A stretch of DNA of 64,000 bases from Lapillicoccus jejuensis (GCF_006715055.1 NZ_VFMN01000001.1:3472001-3536000), one strand, 5' to 3'; shown: positions 17,777 to 26,857, numbered from the stretch's first letter. A program made the numbers and translations. The notes: generated from the sequence alone by a model not told the origin.

Positions 17777-18832
17777 TCAGGTGATGTCGACCGCGTCCGC
17801 GAGCAGTGTCGTGTTGCGCACCCGCACGTCGACCTCGTCGCCGACCGCCGGCGGCGTCACCCCGGCGGGCAGCGCGAGCAGGCTGACCTGCATGTGCGGC
17901 GGCTCGACGAACCACGTCGAGCGGCCGCCGACGGTGAACGGCGAGCGCACCCGGTGCGCCGCCTCGAGCACGCCCTCGGCGACGGTGATCGCGCGCTGGC
18001 GCAGCGTCGCCGCGGCCGAGGGGGCCTCGAGCGCGACGCCGTGCGCCGTCCCGCCGCTGACGACGAGCAGGTGCCCGGCGCCGAGGGTCCGCTGCCTATA
18101 CCCGGCCCGGTCCCCCTTGGCGACGGCCCGCACGTCGAGGACGTGGGCGCGCACGGCCAGGGCGCCGGGGTCGCCGAGCCACATCGCCGTCCCCACCCGC
18201 GGCCGCAGCTCGCGGTCGGGGAAGCGCGTGCGCAGCGTCGCCAGCTCGGAGGCGCTGAGGTGCGAGAGGTACCAGGTGCGCACGCCGTCGACGCCCGCCA
18301 CCCAGCGGCTCACCTCCTCGAGGTGCCCGGTGCCGAGCGGCAGGTGCAGGGTGACCCCCTCGACGGCGAGGCCCCGGTCGGCGAGATCGGCGAGCAGCCC
18401 CGGCACGACGCCGTACGGCGCCCCGAAGCGGTTCATCGAGGTCAGTCCCTCGACGACGACCCGGGCCCGACCCGCCCGGCCGGCCAGGTGCAGGGCGTCG
18501 TCGAGACCGGTGACCGAGTGGATGAGCGCGGGGTCCCCGACGGCGAGCCCGGGTCCGCCGGGCACCGGGGGCACGGCGGCCCGGTAGGGCTCGAGGACGA
18601 GCACGTCACCCGGGTGCGCGGCCAGCGCCGTCGGCGCCTCGGCGTAGGTGCCGACGGCGATCTGGCGCACCAGCCGCTCGCCGTTGAGCCGCGCCGACTC
18701 GGCGAGCAGTACGGGCAGGCCGAAGCCGTAGCCGTTGCCCTTGACGACGGGGACGAGCCCAGGGTTGGCCTCGACGGTGCGGCGCAGGTGCTCGCGCCAG
18801 CGCGCGCCGTCGACCCGCAGGACGACGCTCAC
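17777..18832 (-). CDS. alanine racemase-like PLP protein
   Basis: 351-aa protein related to alanine racemase. The PLP lysine is K31 in VPVVKGNGYGFG and a C-terminal beta-domain carries DRAGYRQRT, where the second catalytic tyrosine of Alr is found. The middle diverges from true Alr, for example GLTSMNRFGAPYG in place of the usual substrate-site motifs. It starts one base after the FemAB gene on the same strand, so the pair is an operon. A role in supplying or editing an amino acid for peptidoglycan cross-bridges is inferred from that pairing; it may not be the cell's main alanine racemase. Confidence 0.8.
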   Translation of the reverse strand: MSVVLRVDGARWREHLRRTVEANPGLVPVVKGNGYGFGLPVLLAESARLNGERLVRQIAVGTYAEAPTALAAHPGDVLVLEPYRAAVPPVPGGPGLAVGDPALIHSVTGLDDALHLAGRAGRARVVVEGLTSMNRFGAPYGVVPGLLADLADRGLAVEGVTLHLPLGTGHLEEVSRWVAGVDGVRTWYLSHLSASELATLRTRFPDRELRPRVGTAMWLGDPGALAVRAHVLDVRAVAKGDRAGYRQRTLGAGHLLVVSGGTAHGVALEAPSAAATLRQRAITVAEGVLEAAHRVRSPFTVGGRSTWFVEPPHMQVSLLALPAGVTPPAVGDEVDVRVRNTTLLADAVDIT

Positions 18833-18833
18833 G

Positions 18834-19982
18834 TCAGCCCCTGCGCGCCATGTAGAGCCCGAACGCCTTGTGCCACAGCGGTCGCAGCGGCAGGTCCCAC
18901 TCGCCGGCGTACTCGACGGCCTCGCCGCCGGTGCCGACCTTGAAGCGGATCAGGCCGAGGTGCGGGTCGTCGGAGGCGATGGTGTCGGTGATCCCGCGCA
19001 GGTCGTAGACCGCGGCGCCGGCGGCCAGGGCGTCCTGCACCATCCGCCACTGGACGGCGGTCGAGCCCTGGACCTCGCGCCGGTCGGAGGTCGAGGCGCC
19101 GTACGAGTACCAGGTGTGCCGGCCGACCCGGACCCACGTCGTCGCGGCGACGAGGTGCCCCTCGTGGTGGGCGAGGTAGAGGCGGATCCGGTCCTCGTCC
19201 TCGGCCGTCATCACCTCGACCATGCGCTGGAAGTACGACAGCGGGCGGGGCACGAAGTGGTCGCGGGCCGCGGTCTCGGTGTAGACGGTGTGGAAGGCGG
19301 GCAGGTCGGCGGCGGTCCCGCGGGTCACCTCGACGCCGGCCTTGGCCGCCTTCTTGACGTTGCGCCGCCACAGCTGGTTCATCCCGGCGAGGACGGCGGC
19401 CTCGTCCTTGCCCTCGAGCGGCAGCTGGAAGACGAACTGCGGCTGCCCGGCGGCGAAGCCCTCGTCGGCGGCGAGGTGCTCGAAGCCGAGCCGGGTCAGC
19501 AGGGTGCGCAGCCGCACCCCGGTCTCGTCGGTGACGTCGGCGGGCACCTGCGTGAGCGAGCGCACCTGCTCGTCGGCGATGGCGTCCTTGATCGTCGCGG
19601 CGTGCCAGCGGCGCACGACCGCGGTCGGCCCGATGCGCAGGGTGAAGGCGCCCTGCGCCAACGCGTGGTCGCGCAGGGTGCGCAGCACGTCGAGGGCGTA
19701 CGGCGCGTCCCACCCGCCCGCGAGCACCGGCCCCTCGGGCAGGTAGGCCAGCGAGCGGTTCACCCTCGGCACGGGCCGGTAGAGGACGAGCCCGGCGGCC
19801 AGCAGCGGCGCGTCCGCGCCGGACCCGTCGAACCAGCCGAGCGACTCGGCGCGCCAGTCGTTCTTCAGCCGGCCCCACGCGGGGGTCTGCAGGAAGCTGC
19901 CCGAGTGGGCCTCGACGAAGGCCTGGTGCGTCGCGGCGTCGATCGGCCGCAGGGTCACCGGCGAGGAGGGGGCGGGGCTCAC
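18834..19982 (-). CDS. FemAB-family aminoacyltransferase (peptidoglycan cross-bridge)
   Basis: 382-aa cytosolic protein of the FemABX family, with two GNAT-like halves. Typical motifs are GSFLQTPAWGRLK near residue 28, LWRRNVKKAAKAGVEV near 205 and LAHHEGHLVAATTWVRVGRHTWYSYGAS near 275, followed by YDLRGI and GLIRFKVGTGGEAVEYAGEWDLPL. Members transfer amino acids from aminoacyl-tRNA to lipid II to build interpeptide bridges. The start is GTG 19982. It is cotranscribed with the racemase-like gene. Confidence 0.9.
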   Translation of the reverse strand: MSPAPSSPVTLRPIDAATHQAFVEAHSGSFLQTPAWGRLKNDWRAESLGWFDGSGADAPLLAAGLVLYRPVPRVNRSLAYLPEGPVLAGGWDAPYALDVLRTLRDHALAQGAFTLRIGPTAVVRRWHAATIKDAIADEQVRSLTQVPADVTDETGVRLRTLLTRLGFEHLAADEGFAAGQPQFVFQLPLEGKDEAAVLAGMNQLWRRNVKKAAKAGVEVTRGTAADLPAFHTVYTETAARDHFVPRPLSYFQRMVEVMTAEDEDRIRLYLAHHEGHLVAATTWVRVGRHTWYSYGASTSDRREVQGSTAVQWRMVQDALAAGAAVYDLRGITDTIASDDPHLGLIRFKVGTGGEAVEYAGEWDLPLRPLWHKAFGLYMARRG

Positions 19983-20025
19983 GGCGGTCGAGGCTATCCC
20001 AGCCCGACGGGGCCCCGAGCCCCGC

Positions 20026-20274
20026 TCACTCGACGGGCGCGTCCACCCCGAGCTCGTCGGCCTCCGCCTCGGCGCGGGCGGCGGCGCCGGGCGGCAGCGC
20101 GGCCGGGAAGGCCCAGGTGCGCACGAGCGACACGGCGACCCAGCAGACGAGGAGGACGACGACGACCCGCTTCATCGCCTCGTCCCAGCCCATCGTGCCC
20201 TGCCACGCCTCGAGCAGGGTCGGGGCGCTGAGCAGCGCGGTGGGCAGCAGGACGGGGGCGGAGGCCGGGCTCAC
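20026..20274 (-). CDS. small membrane protein coupled to flhA
   Basis: 82-aa protein not assigned to a family I know. The N-terminal 20 residues are moderately hydrophobic (SPASAPVLLPTALLSAPTLL), then EAWQGTMGWDEAMKR, one clear transmembrane helix (VVVVLLVCWVAVSLVRTWAF, about 36-55) and an acidic tail. The GTG at 20274 overlaps the flhA stop (GTGA), so it is translated with the flagellar export gate and closes the fliM-flhA operon. A role in flagellar export or assembly is inferred from this coupling only. Confidence 0.7.
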   Translation of the reverse strand: MSPASAPVLLPTALLSAPTLLEAWQGTMGWDEAMKRVVVVLLVCWVAVSLVRTWAFPAALPPGAAARAEAEADELGVDAPVE

Positions 20275-22319
20275 GAGGGCACGGCCATGGTCGGCGGGAC
20301 GACCGTGCCGAGGGCCCGGATCTGCGAGCAGCCGGCCAGCTCCGAGTAGGAGAGCACCGGCAGCGTCGGCAGGCTGGGGCGCAGGAGGCGCCGTACGGCG
20401 GCCCGCACCTGCGGCGCGCAGACGAGCACGGGGTGGAAGGCGTCCTCCTCGGCCGAGTGCTGCAGGTGCCCGAGCTGGGTGAGGACGGACTGGCCGAGGT
20501 CGGGGTCGAGGCCGAGGACCGAGCCCAGCTCGCCCGGGCGCATCGTCTCGAGCAGGTGCTGCTCCAGGCGCGGGTCGAAGGTGATGACGTGCAGCGTCCC
20601 GTTGGTCGCCGACTGCGCGACGATGGCGGGCGCCAGGGCGGCGCGGGCGCTCTCGACGAGCCCGTCGAGGTCCTTGGAGGTCTGCGCGCGCAGCGAGACG
20701 GCCTCGAAGATCCGGACCAGGTCGCGGATCGGCACGCTCTCGTCGAGCAGCGTCTGCAGGACCCGCTGGAGCTCGCCGAGGCTGAGCTGCCCGGGGACCA
20801 GCTCGTCGACGACGACCGGGTGGCTGCGCTTGACGACGTCGGTGAGCAGCTTGACGTCCTCGCGGCCGAGCAGCTGGGCGGCGTGCCGGGTGACGACGTC
20901 GGAAATGTGCGTCGTGATGACCGAGGTGCGGTCGACGACGGTGGCGCCGCCGAGCTCGGCCTGGGTGCGCAGCTCGGCCGGCACCCACTTGCCGTCGAGG
21001 CCGAAGACCGGCTCGCGGGTCGGCGTGCCCGGCATCGTGGCCAGGTTGTCGCCGATGGCGAGGACGTGGCCGCGCGGCGCCTGGCCGCGGGCGACCTCGA
21101 CCCCGAACAGCTTGACGACGTACGTGCTCATCGGCAGGGCGATGTCGTCGCGGGTGCGCATCGGCGGGATGACGATGCCGATCTCGCCCGCGATCTTGCG
21201 CCGCAGCGCCTTGACCCGCTGGAGCAGGTCGCCGCCGGCGCTGGGGTCGACGAGGTCGATGATGTCGGGGGAGAGGTCGAGGCCGAGCGGGTCGACCTGC
21301 GCCTCCTGGGCCAGGTCCTCCGGAGCCTCGCTCGGCGCGGCGGGGGCGGCGCCCGCCTCGGCCGCGCCCGCGGCGACCGCCTCGGCGTCGTCGCCCTGCG
21401 CCCGGGTGGAGGCGAGGATCATCAGCCCGCCGGCGATCATGAACGGCAGCTTGGGCAGGTCGGGGATGAGGCACAGGGCCAGGGCCGCGCCGCCGGCGAC
21501 CCGCAGCGGCAGCTTGCGGGCGCCCATCTGGCGCAGGATGTCCGAGCCCATGTCGTTGGCCCCGGTGGCCCGGGTGACGATGAGGCCGGTGGCGACCGAC
21601 AGCAGCAGCGCCGGCACCTGGGAGACCAGGCCGTCACCGACCGACAGCAGGCTGTAGGTGCTCACCGCCTCGGAGAACGACATCCCCTTCTGCATGACAC
21701 CGACGCCGAAGCCGCCGATGAGGTTGACGACGGTGATGATGATCGCCGCGATGGCGTCACCCTTGACGAACTTGCTCGAGCCGTCCATCGAGCCGTAGAA
21801 GTCGGCCTCGGCGTGCACCTCGGCGCGGCGCCGGCGGGCCTCGTCCTCGTCGATGAGCCCGCTGTTGAGGTCGGCGTCGATGGCCATCTGCTTGCCGGGC
21901 ATCGCGTCGAGGGTGAACCGCGCGCCGACCTCGGCGACGCGGCCGGCACCGTTGGTGATGACGACGAACTGGATGACCAGCAGGATCGCGAAGACGATGA
22001 GCCCGACGATGAGCGAGCCGCCGACGACGAAGTGGCCGAAGGTGTCGATGACCTTGCCGGCGTAGCCGTCCAGCAGCACCAGGCGAGTCGCGCTGACGTT
22101 GAGCGCCAGCCGGAAGAGCGTGAGGACGAGGACCAGCGCCGGGAACGAGGAGAAGTCCACCGGCTTGTGCACGAACATCGTCGTCAGCAGCACGAGCAGC
22201 GCGACGGTGATGTTGGTGGCGATGAGCAGGTCGAGCACCACGGCCGGCAGCGGGACCACCAGCATGATGATGACCCCGACGATCCCGACGGGGACGGCGA
22301 GCTGCGTCAGACGGTTCAC
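20271..22319 (-). CDS. flhA: FlhA, flagellar type III export gate
   Basis: 682-aa export-gate protein. Eight hydrophobic segments occupy about the first 330 residues and include the hallmark FRLALNVSATRLVLLDG and the cytoplasmic FHIPEP-loop sequence (GARFTLDAMPGKQMAIDADLNSGLIDEDEARRRR motif region). The C-terminal cytosolic domain forms the nonameric ring that docks FliI/FliJ and chaperones. GTG 22319 is preferred because GAGAGG lies 11 nt upstream; an alternative GTG at 22340 adds seven residues. A 66-nt gap separates it from flhB. Confidence 0.95.
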   Translation of the reverse strand: MNRLTQLAVPVGIVGVIIMLVVPLPAVVLDLLIATNITVALLVLLTTMFVHKPVDFSSFPALVLVLTLFRLALNVSATRLVLLDGYAGKVIDTFGHFVVGGSLIVGLIVFAILLVIQFVVITNGAGRVAEVGARFTLDAMPGKQMAIDADLNSGLIDEDEARRRRAEVHAEADFYGSMDGSSKFVKGDAIAAIIITVVNLIGGFGVGVMQKGMSFSEAVSTYSLLSVGDGLVSQVPALLLSVATGLIVTRATGANDMGSDILRQMGARKLPLRVAGGAALALCLIPDLPKLPFMIAGGLMILASTRAQGDDAEAVAAGAAEAGAAPAAPSEAPEDLAQEAQVDPLGLDLSPDIIDLVDPSAGGDLLQRVKALRRKIAGEIGIVIPPMRTRDDIALPMSTYVVKLFGVEVARGQAPRGHVLAIGDNLATMPGTPTREPVFGLDGKWVPAELRTQAELGGATVVDRTSVITTHISDVVTRHAAQLLGREDVKLLTDVVKRSHPVVVDELVPGQLSLGELQRVLQTLLDESVPIRDLVRIFEAVSLRAQTSKDLDGLVESARAALAPAIVAQSATNGTLHVITFDPRLEQHLLETMRPGELGSVLGLDPDLGQSVLTQLGHLQHSAEEDAFHPVLVCAPQVRAAVRRLLRPSLPTLPVLSYSELAGCSQIRALGTVVPPTMAVPS

Positions 22320-22385
22320 AGGGGGGATGCCTCTCGGCACGAGGTGGAGCCGGCCCTCCTGGCCGTGGGGTCCGCCGTCCTGGCG

Positions 22386-23558
22386 TCAGGCTGCTGATCG
22401 GCCCGGCAGCCGTGGGCCTGAGCGCTTTCGCCCCCGGCCCGTACGGCGCCCCGCCGGCAGGACCGCGGGCAGCTCCTCGTCGCGGCGGGGGGAGGAGACC
22501 GAGCCGCCGCGCATCCCGCGCGACTTGCGGGTGATGACGAAGGCGAGCACGGTGGCGACCGCGGAGAACAGCTCCGGCGGGATGCTCATGCCGACCCGCG
22601 TCGAGGTGTAGAGCGCCCGGGCGAGGGGGACGTCGCGCACGAGCGGGACGCCGGCCTCGGTGGCCTTGGCCCGGATCGCGGCGGCGACGGCGCCGGCGCC
22701 GCGGGCGACGACCTTGGGCGCGCCCTCGTCGGAGCGGTAGCGCAGCGCGACGGCGACGTGCGTGGGGTTGACGAGGACGACGTCGGCGGTCGGCACGTCG
22801 GCCATCATCCGGTTGCGGGCCATCGCCAGCTGCCGGGAGCGGATGGCGCCCTTGAGCTGCGGGTCGCCCTCGGCCTGCTTGTACTCCTGCTTGACCTCCT
22901 CCTTGGTCATCCGCACCTGCTTGCCCACCCGGCGCCGGGCGACGGCGTAGTCGGCGAAGGCGAGGACGAAGCCCGCGAAGGCGACGTTGCGCAGCATCGA
23001 CACGGCCGCGGAGGTCAGCTCGTCGAGCACGTGGGGGATCGGCATGAGGCCGCCGACGAGCGGGATGAGGGCCTTGATGGCGGCGTACACGACGAGACCG
23101 ACGACGGACGCCTTGAGCAGCGTCTTGGCGCCCTCCCACAGGGTCTGCGGGCCGAAGAGCCGCTTGGCGCCCTTGAGCGGGTTGAGCTTGGCGGCGCTCG
23201 GCTTGAGCAGCGAGGGGGAGACGACGAAACCGCCCTGGGCGATCGAGGCGCCGACGCCGACGACCATGACGCCGGCGCCGAGAACAACGACGGCGAGGAA
23301 GGCCTGCTCGGCCGCCCGGCGCAGGACGACGCCGGCGCCGGGCAGGCCGGCGTGGGCGGCCACGGCCGGGAAGCTCAGCGCGGTCGTCATCAGCTCCTTG
23401 ACGACGTCCATCTCGTGCGAGACCAGGGCCGGGAGCACGAGACCGACCGCGAGGAGGATGCCCCAGCCGCCGAGGTCGGGCGTGCGGGCGATCTGGCCCT
23501 TCTTGCGCGCCTCCTTGCGGCGCTTGGCGGTCGGCTTCTCGGTCTTCTCCCCGGACAC
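22386..23558 (-). CDS. flhB: FlhB, export substrate-specificity switch
   Basis: 390-aa membrane protein of the export gate. The N-terminus KTEKPTAKRRKEARKKGQIARTPD is characteristic, followed by four membrane helices. The self-cleavage site NPTH is at residues 264-267 (VLVNPTHVAVALRY); cleavage there switches export from hook to filament proteins under FliK control. The C-terminal 45 residues are a basic, low-complexity extension beyond the usual end. It lies 3 nt from fliR. Confidence 0.97.
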   Translation of the reverse strand: MSGEKTEKPTAKRRKEARKKGQIARTPDLGGWGILLAVGLVLPALVSHEMDVVKELMTTALSFPAVAAHAGLPGAGVVLRRAAEQAFLAVVVLGAGVMVVGVGASIAQGGFVVSPSLLKPSAAKLNPLKGAKRLFGPQTLWEGAKTLLKASVVGLVVYAAIKALIPLVGGLMPIPHVLDELTSAAVSMLRNVAFAGFVLAFADYAVARRRVGKQVRMTKEEVKQEYKQAEGDPQLKGAIRSRQLAMARNRMMADVPTADVVLVNPTHVAVALRYRSDEGAPKVVARGAGAVAAAIRAKATEAGVPLVRDVPLARALYTSTRVGMSIPPELFSAVATVLAFVITRKSRGMRGGSVSSPRRDEELPAVLPAGRRTGRGRKRSGPRLPGRSAA

Positions 23559-23561
23559 GGC

Positions 23562-24326
23562 TCAGCCCGCCCCGACGACCGCGGCCATGGCCTGGGTGGC
23601 GAGCCCGCCGAGCCGGGAGACGACGCCCGGCAGGACGGGGAAGGACATCCCGAGGATGAGCAGGACGAGGCCGATCTTGGCCGGGAACATGACGTTCATC
23701 GCGTTGAGCTGGGGCGCGACCTTGGTCATCAGAGCGAGGCCGAGGTCGGCGAGGACGAGGACCGCGACCATCGGCAGCGCGATCTGGACCGCCGAGAGGA
23801 ACATCAGCGTGGCGCCGGTGGTGAGGACGTTCGCGCTGTGGGGCATGGCGGGCATCTGCCCGACGGGGAGCACCCGGAAGGTCTCGAGCAGCCCGCCGAT
23901 GACGAGCAGGTGCGTCTTGGTCGTGAACAGCAGCGCGGTGGCGAGGAACTGGTGGAAGGTGCCGAAGACCGAGTTCTGGTTGACCGACATGGGGTCGAAG
24001 GCCTGGGCGAGCGAGAACCCGCCGAAGACGTCGACCAGGCTGCCGGCGGCGGAGACGGCGGCGAAGACGAGGTAGGTGACGAAGCCGAGCATCCCGCCGA
24101 CGAGCACCTGCTCACCGGCGACGACGGCCAGCCCGACCGCGTCGGTCGGCACCGCCACCTTGCTGGCCGGCGCGACGGCGACGGCGAGGCCGACGGCGAG
24201 GACGACCTTGGCCGTGCCGGGCAGGGCCTTGCTGGAGAAGGGCGGGACGACGAGCAGCCACGCCAGGATGCGGGCCGAGGCCAGCAGGTACCCGACGAGG
24301 GCGTCCCCCGCGATCGCGATGGTCAT
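23562..24326 (-). CDS. fliR: FliR, flagellar export gate subunit
   Basis: 254-aa integral membrane protein with about six hydrophobic segments. Family sequence features include SARILAWLLVVPPFSSKALP, GGMLGFVTYLVFAAVSAAGSLVDVFGGFSLAQAFDP and ALPMVAVLVLADLGLALMTKVAPQLNAMNV. It forms the FliPQR pore with FliP and FliQ. ATG 24326; 16-nt gap after fliQ. Confidence 0.96.
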   Translation of the reverse strand: MTIAIAGDALVGYLLASARILAWLLVVPPFSSKALPGTAKVVLAVGLAVAVAPASKVAVPTDAVGLAVVAGEQVLVGGMLGFVTYLVFAAVSAAGSLVDVFGGFSLAQAFDPMSVNQNSVFGTFHQFLATALLFTTKTHLLVIGGLLETFRVLPVGQMPAMPHSANVLTTGATLMFLSAVQIALPMVAVLVLADLGLALMTKVAPQLNAMNVMFPAKIGLVLLILGMSFPVLPGVVSRLGGLATQAMAAVVGAG

Positions 24327-24342
24327 CGGTGCTCCGCCGGGC

Positions 24343-24612
24343 TCAGCCCAGCATCCCCGGGATCTTGGCGTAGAGCTCCTGCGTGAAGGTGATCATCGTG
24401 TGCAGCATCCAGTTGCCGCAGACGAGCAGCGCGACGCCGACCCCGATGACCTTGGGCACGAAGGAGAGGGTGACCTCCTGGATCTGCGTCATCGACTGGA
24501 AGACCGAGATCGCGAACCCGATGACGAGGGCGGTCGCGAGGATCGGCGCGGACAGCTTGAGCGCGACCTGCATGGTCATGGTCGCGATGTCGATGATCGA
24601 GGCGTCGGTCAC
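24343..24612 (-). CDS. fliQ: FliQ, flagellar export gate subunit
   Basis: 89-aa protein with two transmembrane helices (LSAPILATALVIGFAISVF and VPKVIGVGVALLVCGNWML), joined by the conserved QSMTQIQEVTLSF loop. Length and motifs match FliQ, a peripheral subunit of the FliPQR pore. The GTG start lies 7 nt after the fliP stop. Confidence 0.97.
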   Translation of the reverse strand: MTDASIIDIATMTMQVALKLSAPILATALVIGFAISVFQSMTQIQEVTLSFVPKVIGVGVALLVCGNWMLHTMITFTQELYAKIPGMLG

Positions 24613-24619
24613 GGCGGCC

Positions 24620-25597
24620 CTACTGGTAGCTCGCGACGAGGGAGGTGATGACCAGACCCCAGCCGTTGACGAGGACGAACAGCAGCAGCTTGAACGGCAG
24701 CGACACCATCGCCGGCGGCATCATCATCATGCCGAGCGCCATGAGCGCCCCGCTGACGACGATGTCGATGACCAGGAACGGCACGAAGATCACGAAGCCG
24801 ATGACGAACGCCTGCTTGAGCTCGGTGAGGACGAAGGCCGGCACGAGCGTCGTGAAGTCGACGTCGGCCTTGTTCTTCGGCATCGGGCGCTTGGCGACGT
24901 TGGTCAGCAGCAGCAGCTCGTCGTCGTCGGTGTGCTTGATCATGAAGTCGTGCAGCGGCTTGCCGCCGTCGCTGAGCGCCTGCGACGTCGTCTTGCTGCC
25001 GTTGAGGTAGGGCTGCAGGCCGCTGTCGTTCATCTGGCTGAGGACCGGCCCCATGATGAACAGGCTGAGGAAGAGCGCGAGCCCGACGAGCACCTGGTTC
25101 GGCGGCGTCTGCTGCAGCCCGAGCGCGTTCCGGGTGAGTCCGAGGACGACGAGGATCTTGGTGAAGCTCGTGCAGGTCAGCAGCAGCGCCGGCAGCACCG
25201 AGAGCAGGGTGACGGCGAGGATCGCCGTGACCGAGGTGCTCGGCTTGTCGGTGAGCCCGCCCAGCTGGACGTCGACGGTGTTCGGGTTGGTCGCGCCCTG
25301 CGGCCCGGCCGGCCCCTGAGGACCGGCGGCGGGGTTCGCCGCCGACCCGGGGGTCACGGCGGGGGTGACCGCGGGGGTGACGGCGGGGGCGATCGGGGTG
25401 GCCGAGGGGGCCGCGCCGCTCGTGGCGCCGGTCCCGCTCGTCCCGCCCGTGGTCGTCGTGGTGCCGGGCGCGACGGTGCTCGTCGTCACGGGGGTCGGCG
25501 TGTCGGCAGCGGCGCTGCCCGCCGTGGCCGGCAGGGACAGCAGGGTCGCCGCGAGGGCGAGACCGAGGACGGCACCGGCCCGTCGAGCGGCCCTCAC
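24620..25597 (-). CDS. fliP: FliP, flagellar export gate subunit with long N-terminal region
   Basis: 325-aa core of the FliPQR pore. It begins with a cleavable-type signal peptide (AVLGLALAATLLSLPATAGSAAA) and a low-complexity Thr/Pro/Ala/Gly segment to about residue 100, longer than in enterobacterial FliP (about 245 aa in all). The conserved core follows: ILAVTLLSVLPALLLTCTSFTKILVVLGLTRNALG, QTPPNQVLVGLALFLSLFIMGPV, then the periplasmic loop and ELKQAFVIGFVIFVPFLVIDIVVSGALMALGMMMMPP. The GTG at 25597 overlaps the fliO stop (GTGA). Confidence 0.95.
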   Translation of the reverse strand: MRAARRAGAVLGLALAATLLSLPATAGSAAADTPTPVTTSTVAPGTTTTTGGTSGTGATSGAAPSATPIAPAVTPAVTPAVTPGSAANPAAGPQGPAGPQGATNPNTVDVQLGGLTDKPSTSVTAILAVTLLSVLPALLLTCTSFTKILVVLGLTRNALGLQQTPPNQVLVGLALFLSLFIMGPVLSQMNDSGLQPYLNGSKTTSQALSDGGKPLHDFMIKHTDDDELLLLTNVAKRPMPKNKADVDFTTLVPAFVLTELKQAFVIGFVIFVPFLVIDIVVSGALMALGMMMMPPAMVSLPFKLLLFVLVNGWGLVITSLVASYQ

Positions 25598-26847
25598 CGG
25601 GCCCGTCCGGTCACGGCGTGCGCGGCGTCCCGCCAGGTCTGCGGGGCCAGCAGCGACCCGGCCAGCGCGGAGTGCAGCTCGCGCTCGAACGCGGCGTCGG
25701 GGCCCGTACGGCGTCCCGGGGTGGCGCCCGCGGTGGCGGTCACCGGCCGACCGGGCCAGCCGGTGGACGACCGGGCCGCGAGGGCGGGACGGGCCGCGGG
25801 GACCGGCCGGGCCGGGCGGGTGGGCCGGGGGGAGCGGGCGACGGGCTCGGCGGCCGTACGGCGCCCCCGCCCGCGCCGACGGGCGCGGCGCAGCTCGCGC
25901 TCCTGGTACTCGCGCAGGGCGCGGGCCTCGGCCCGGGTGCGCGGCACGAGGACCGGGTCGGCGGGCGACGCGGTGCTCGGCGTGGTCGAGGGGGTCGGGG
26001 TGGCGACCGCGGGGGTCGCCGCGCGCTGGGCGGCGCGGGCGCGGGCGGTCGCGAGCACGGCGGCCGCGGCGGCGGCCGCGTCGCGGGTCGGCGCCGGGGC
26101 GGGCCCCGCGGCGGACCCCGTGGCGGGGCCGACGGCGAGCGCGGCGGCGAGGGCGGCCGGCAGCTCCGGGTGGTGCGCGGTCGTCGGGGCCGGCGCCGGA
26201 ACAGCTGCGGGGGTGGCGGGGGAGCGCAGGTCGAGCACGTCGGGGCGGCCGAGCTCGGTGAGCGCGAGCAGCGCGACGGCGTCCTGCGGGGTCGCGGTCG
26301 GCGTCGCGACGGGGGCGGCCACGGGGGCGGCCACGGGGGCGGCCACAGGGACGGCCACGGGAGCGGCCACCGGAGCGCCGACGGGGGTGCTCGCCGGGGC
26401 GGGCAGGCCGAGGCCGGCGAGGTCGTCGTACCCCTCGAGGTCCTCGAGGTCGTCGTACCCCTCGAGGCCGTCGAGGCCGTCGACCTCGTCGTCCTGCCGG
26501 GGCGCGCGGCGGCGCGACCAGGGCATGGTCGGCAGCCCGCCGAGGCCCGGGAGGGCGAGGGGGGCCACGGTGTCGGTGGCGGGGGCGTCGAGCTCGACGG
26601 CCTCCTGCTCGGTCAGCTCCGCCAGCAGGGTGACCTGCTGCTCGGTGGTGCCGAGCACGAGGGTGCGTCCGCCGACCACGACGACGGCGACGCCGCTGGA
26701 GCGCCCGAGGGCCTGGCGGTGGACGACGCGGAGCGCGGCGCCGCGACGGCGCCCGCCCATCCGGCGCCCGGCGAGCCGGGAGAGGACGACCAGCAGACCG
26801 ACGACGACGGCCAGCGAGAAGACCAGCCGGATGACGAGCTCGACCAT
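25594..26847 (-). CDS. fliO: FliO-like protein with very long C-terminal extension
   Basis: 417-aa protein in the fliO position. The first 85 residues match FliO: one membrane helix (VIRLVFSLAVVVGLLVVLSRLAG), then a basic segment and VVHRQALGRSSGVAVVVVGGRTLVLGTTEQQVTLLAEL. FliO is normally 100-220 aa and promotes FliP assembly. The remaining 330 residues are low complexity: acidic repeats (GLEGYDDLEDLEGYDDLAGL), AAPV repeats encoded by a 12-bp tandem array, and a basic Arg-rich tail. The extension looks disordered. ATG 26847, 10 nt after fliN. Confidence 0.85.
   Translation of the reverse strand: MVELVIRLVFSLAVVVGLLVVLSRLAGRRMGGRRRGAALRVVHRQALGRSSGVAVVVVGGRTLVLGTTEQQVTLLAELTEQEAVELDAPATDTVAPLALPGLGGLPTMPWSRRRAPRQDDEVDGLDGLEGYDDLEDLEGYDDLAGLGLPAPASTPVGAPVAAPVAVPVAAPVAAPVAAPVATPTATPQDAVALLALTELGRPDVLDLRSPATPAAVPAPAPTTAHHPELPAALAAALAVGPATGSAAGPAPAPTRDAAAAAAAVLATARARAAQRAATPAVATPTPSTTPSTASPADPVLVPRTRAEARALREYQERELRRARRRGRGRRTAAEPVARSPRPTRPARPVPAARPALAARSSTGWPGRPVTATAGATPGRRTGPDAAFERELHSALAGSLLAPQTWRDAAHAVTGRAR
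26311..26382. repeat. 12-bp tandem repeat inside fliO
   Basis: Six units of GGGGGCGGCCAC (26311-26346 nearly perfect, 26347-26382 degenerate) encode the (AAPV)n stretch of FliO on the minus strand. Such arrays change length by replication slippage in steps of four residues, without frameshift. Confidence 0.85.
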
Positions 26848-26857
26848 GACCGCCGCC

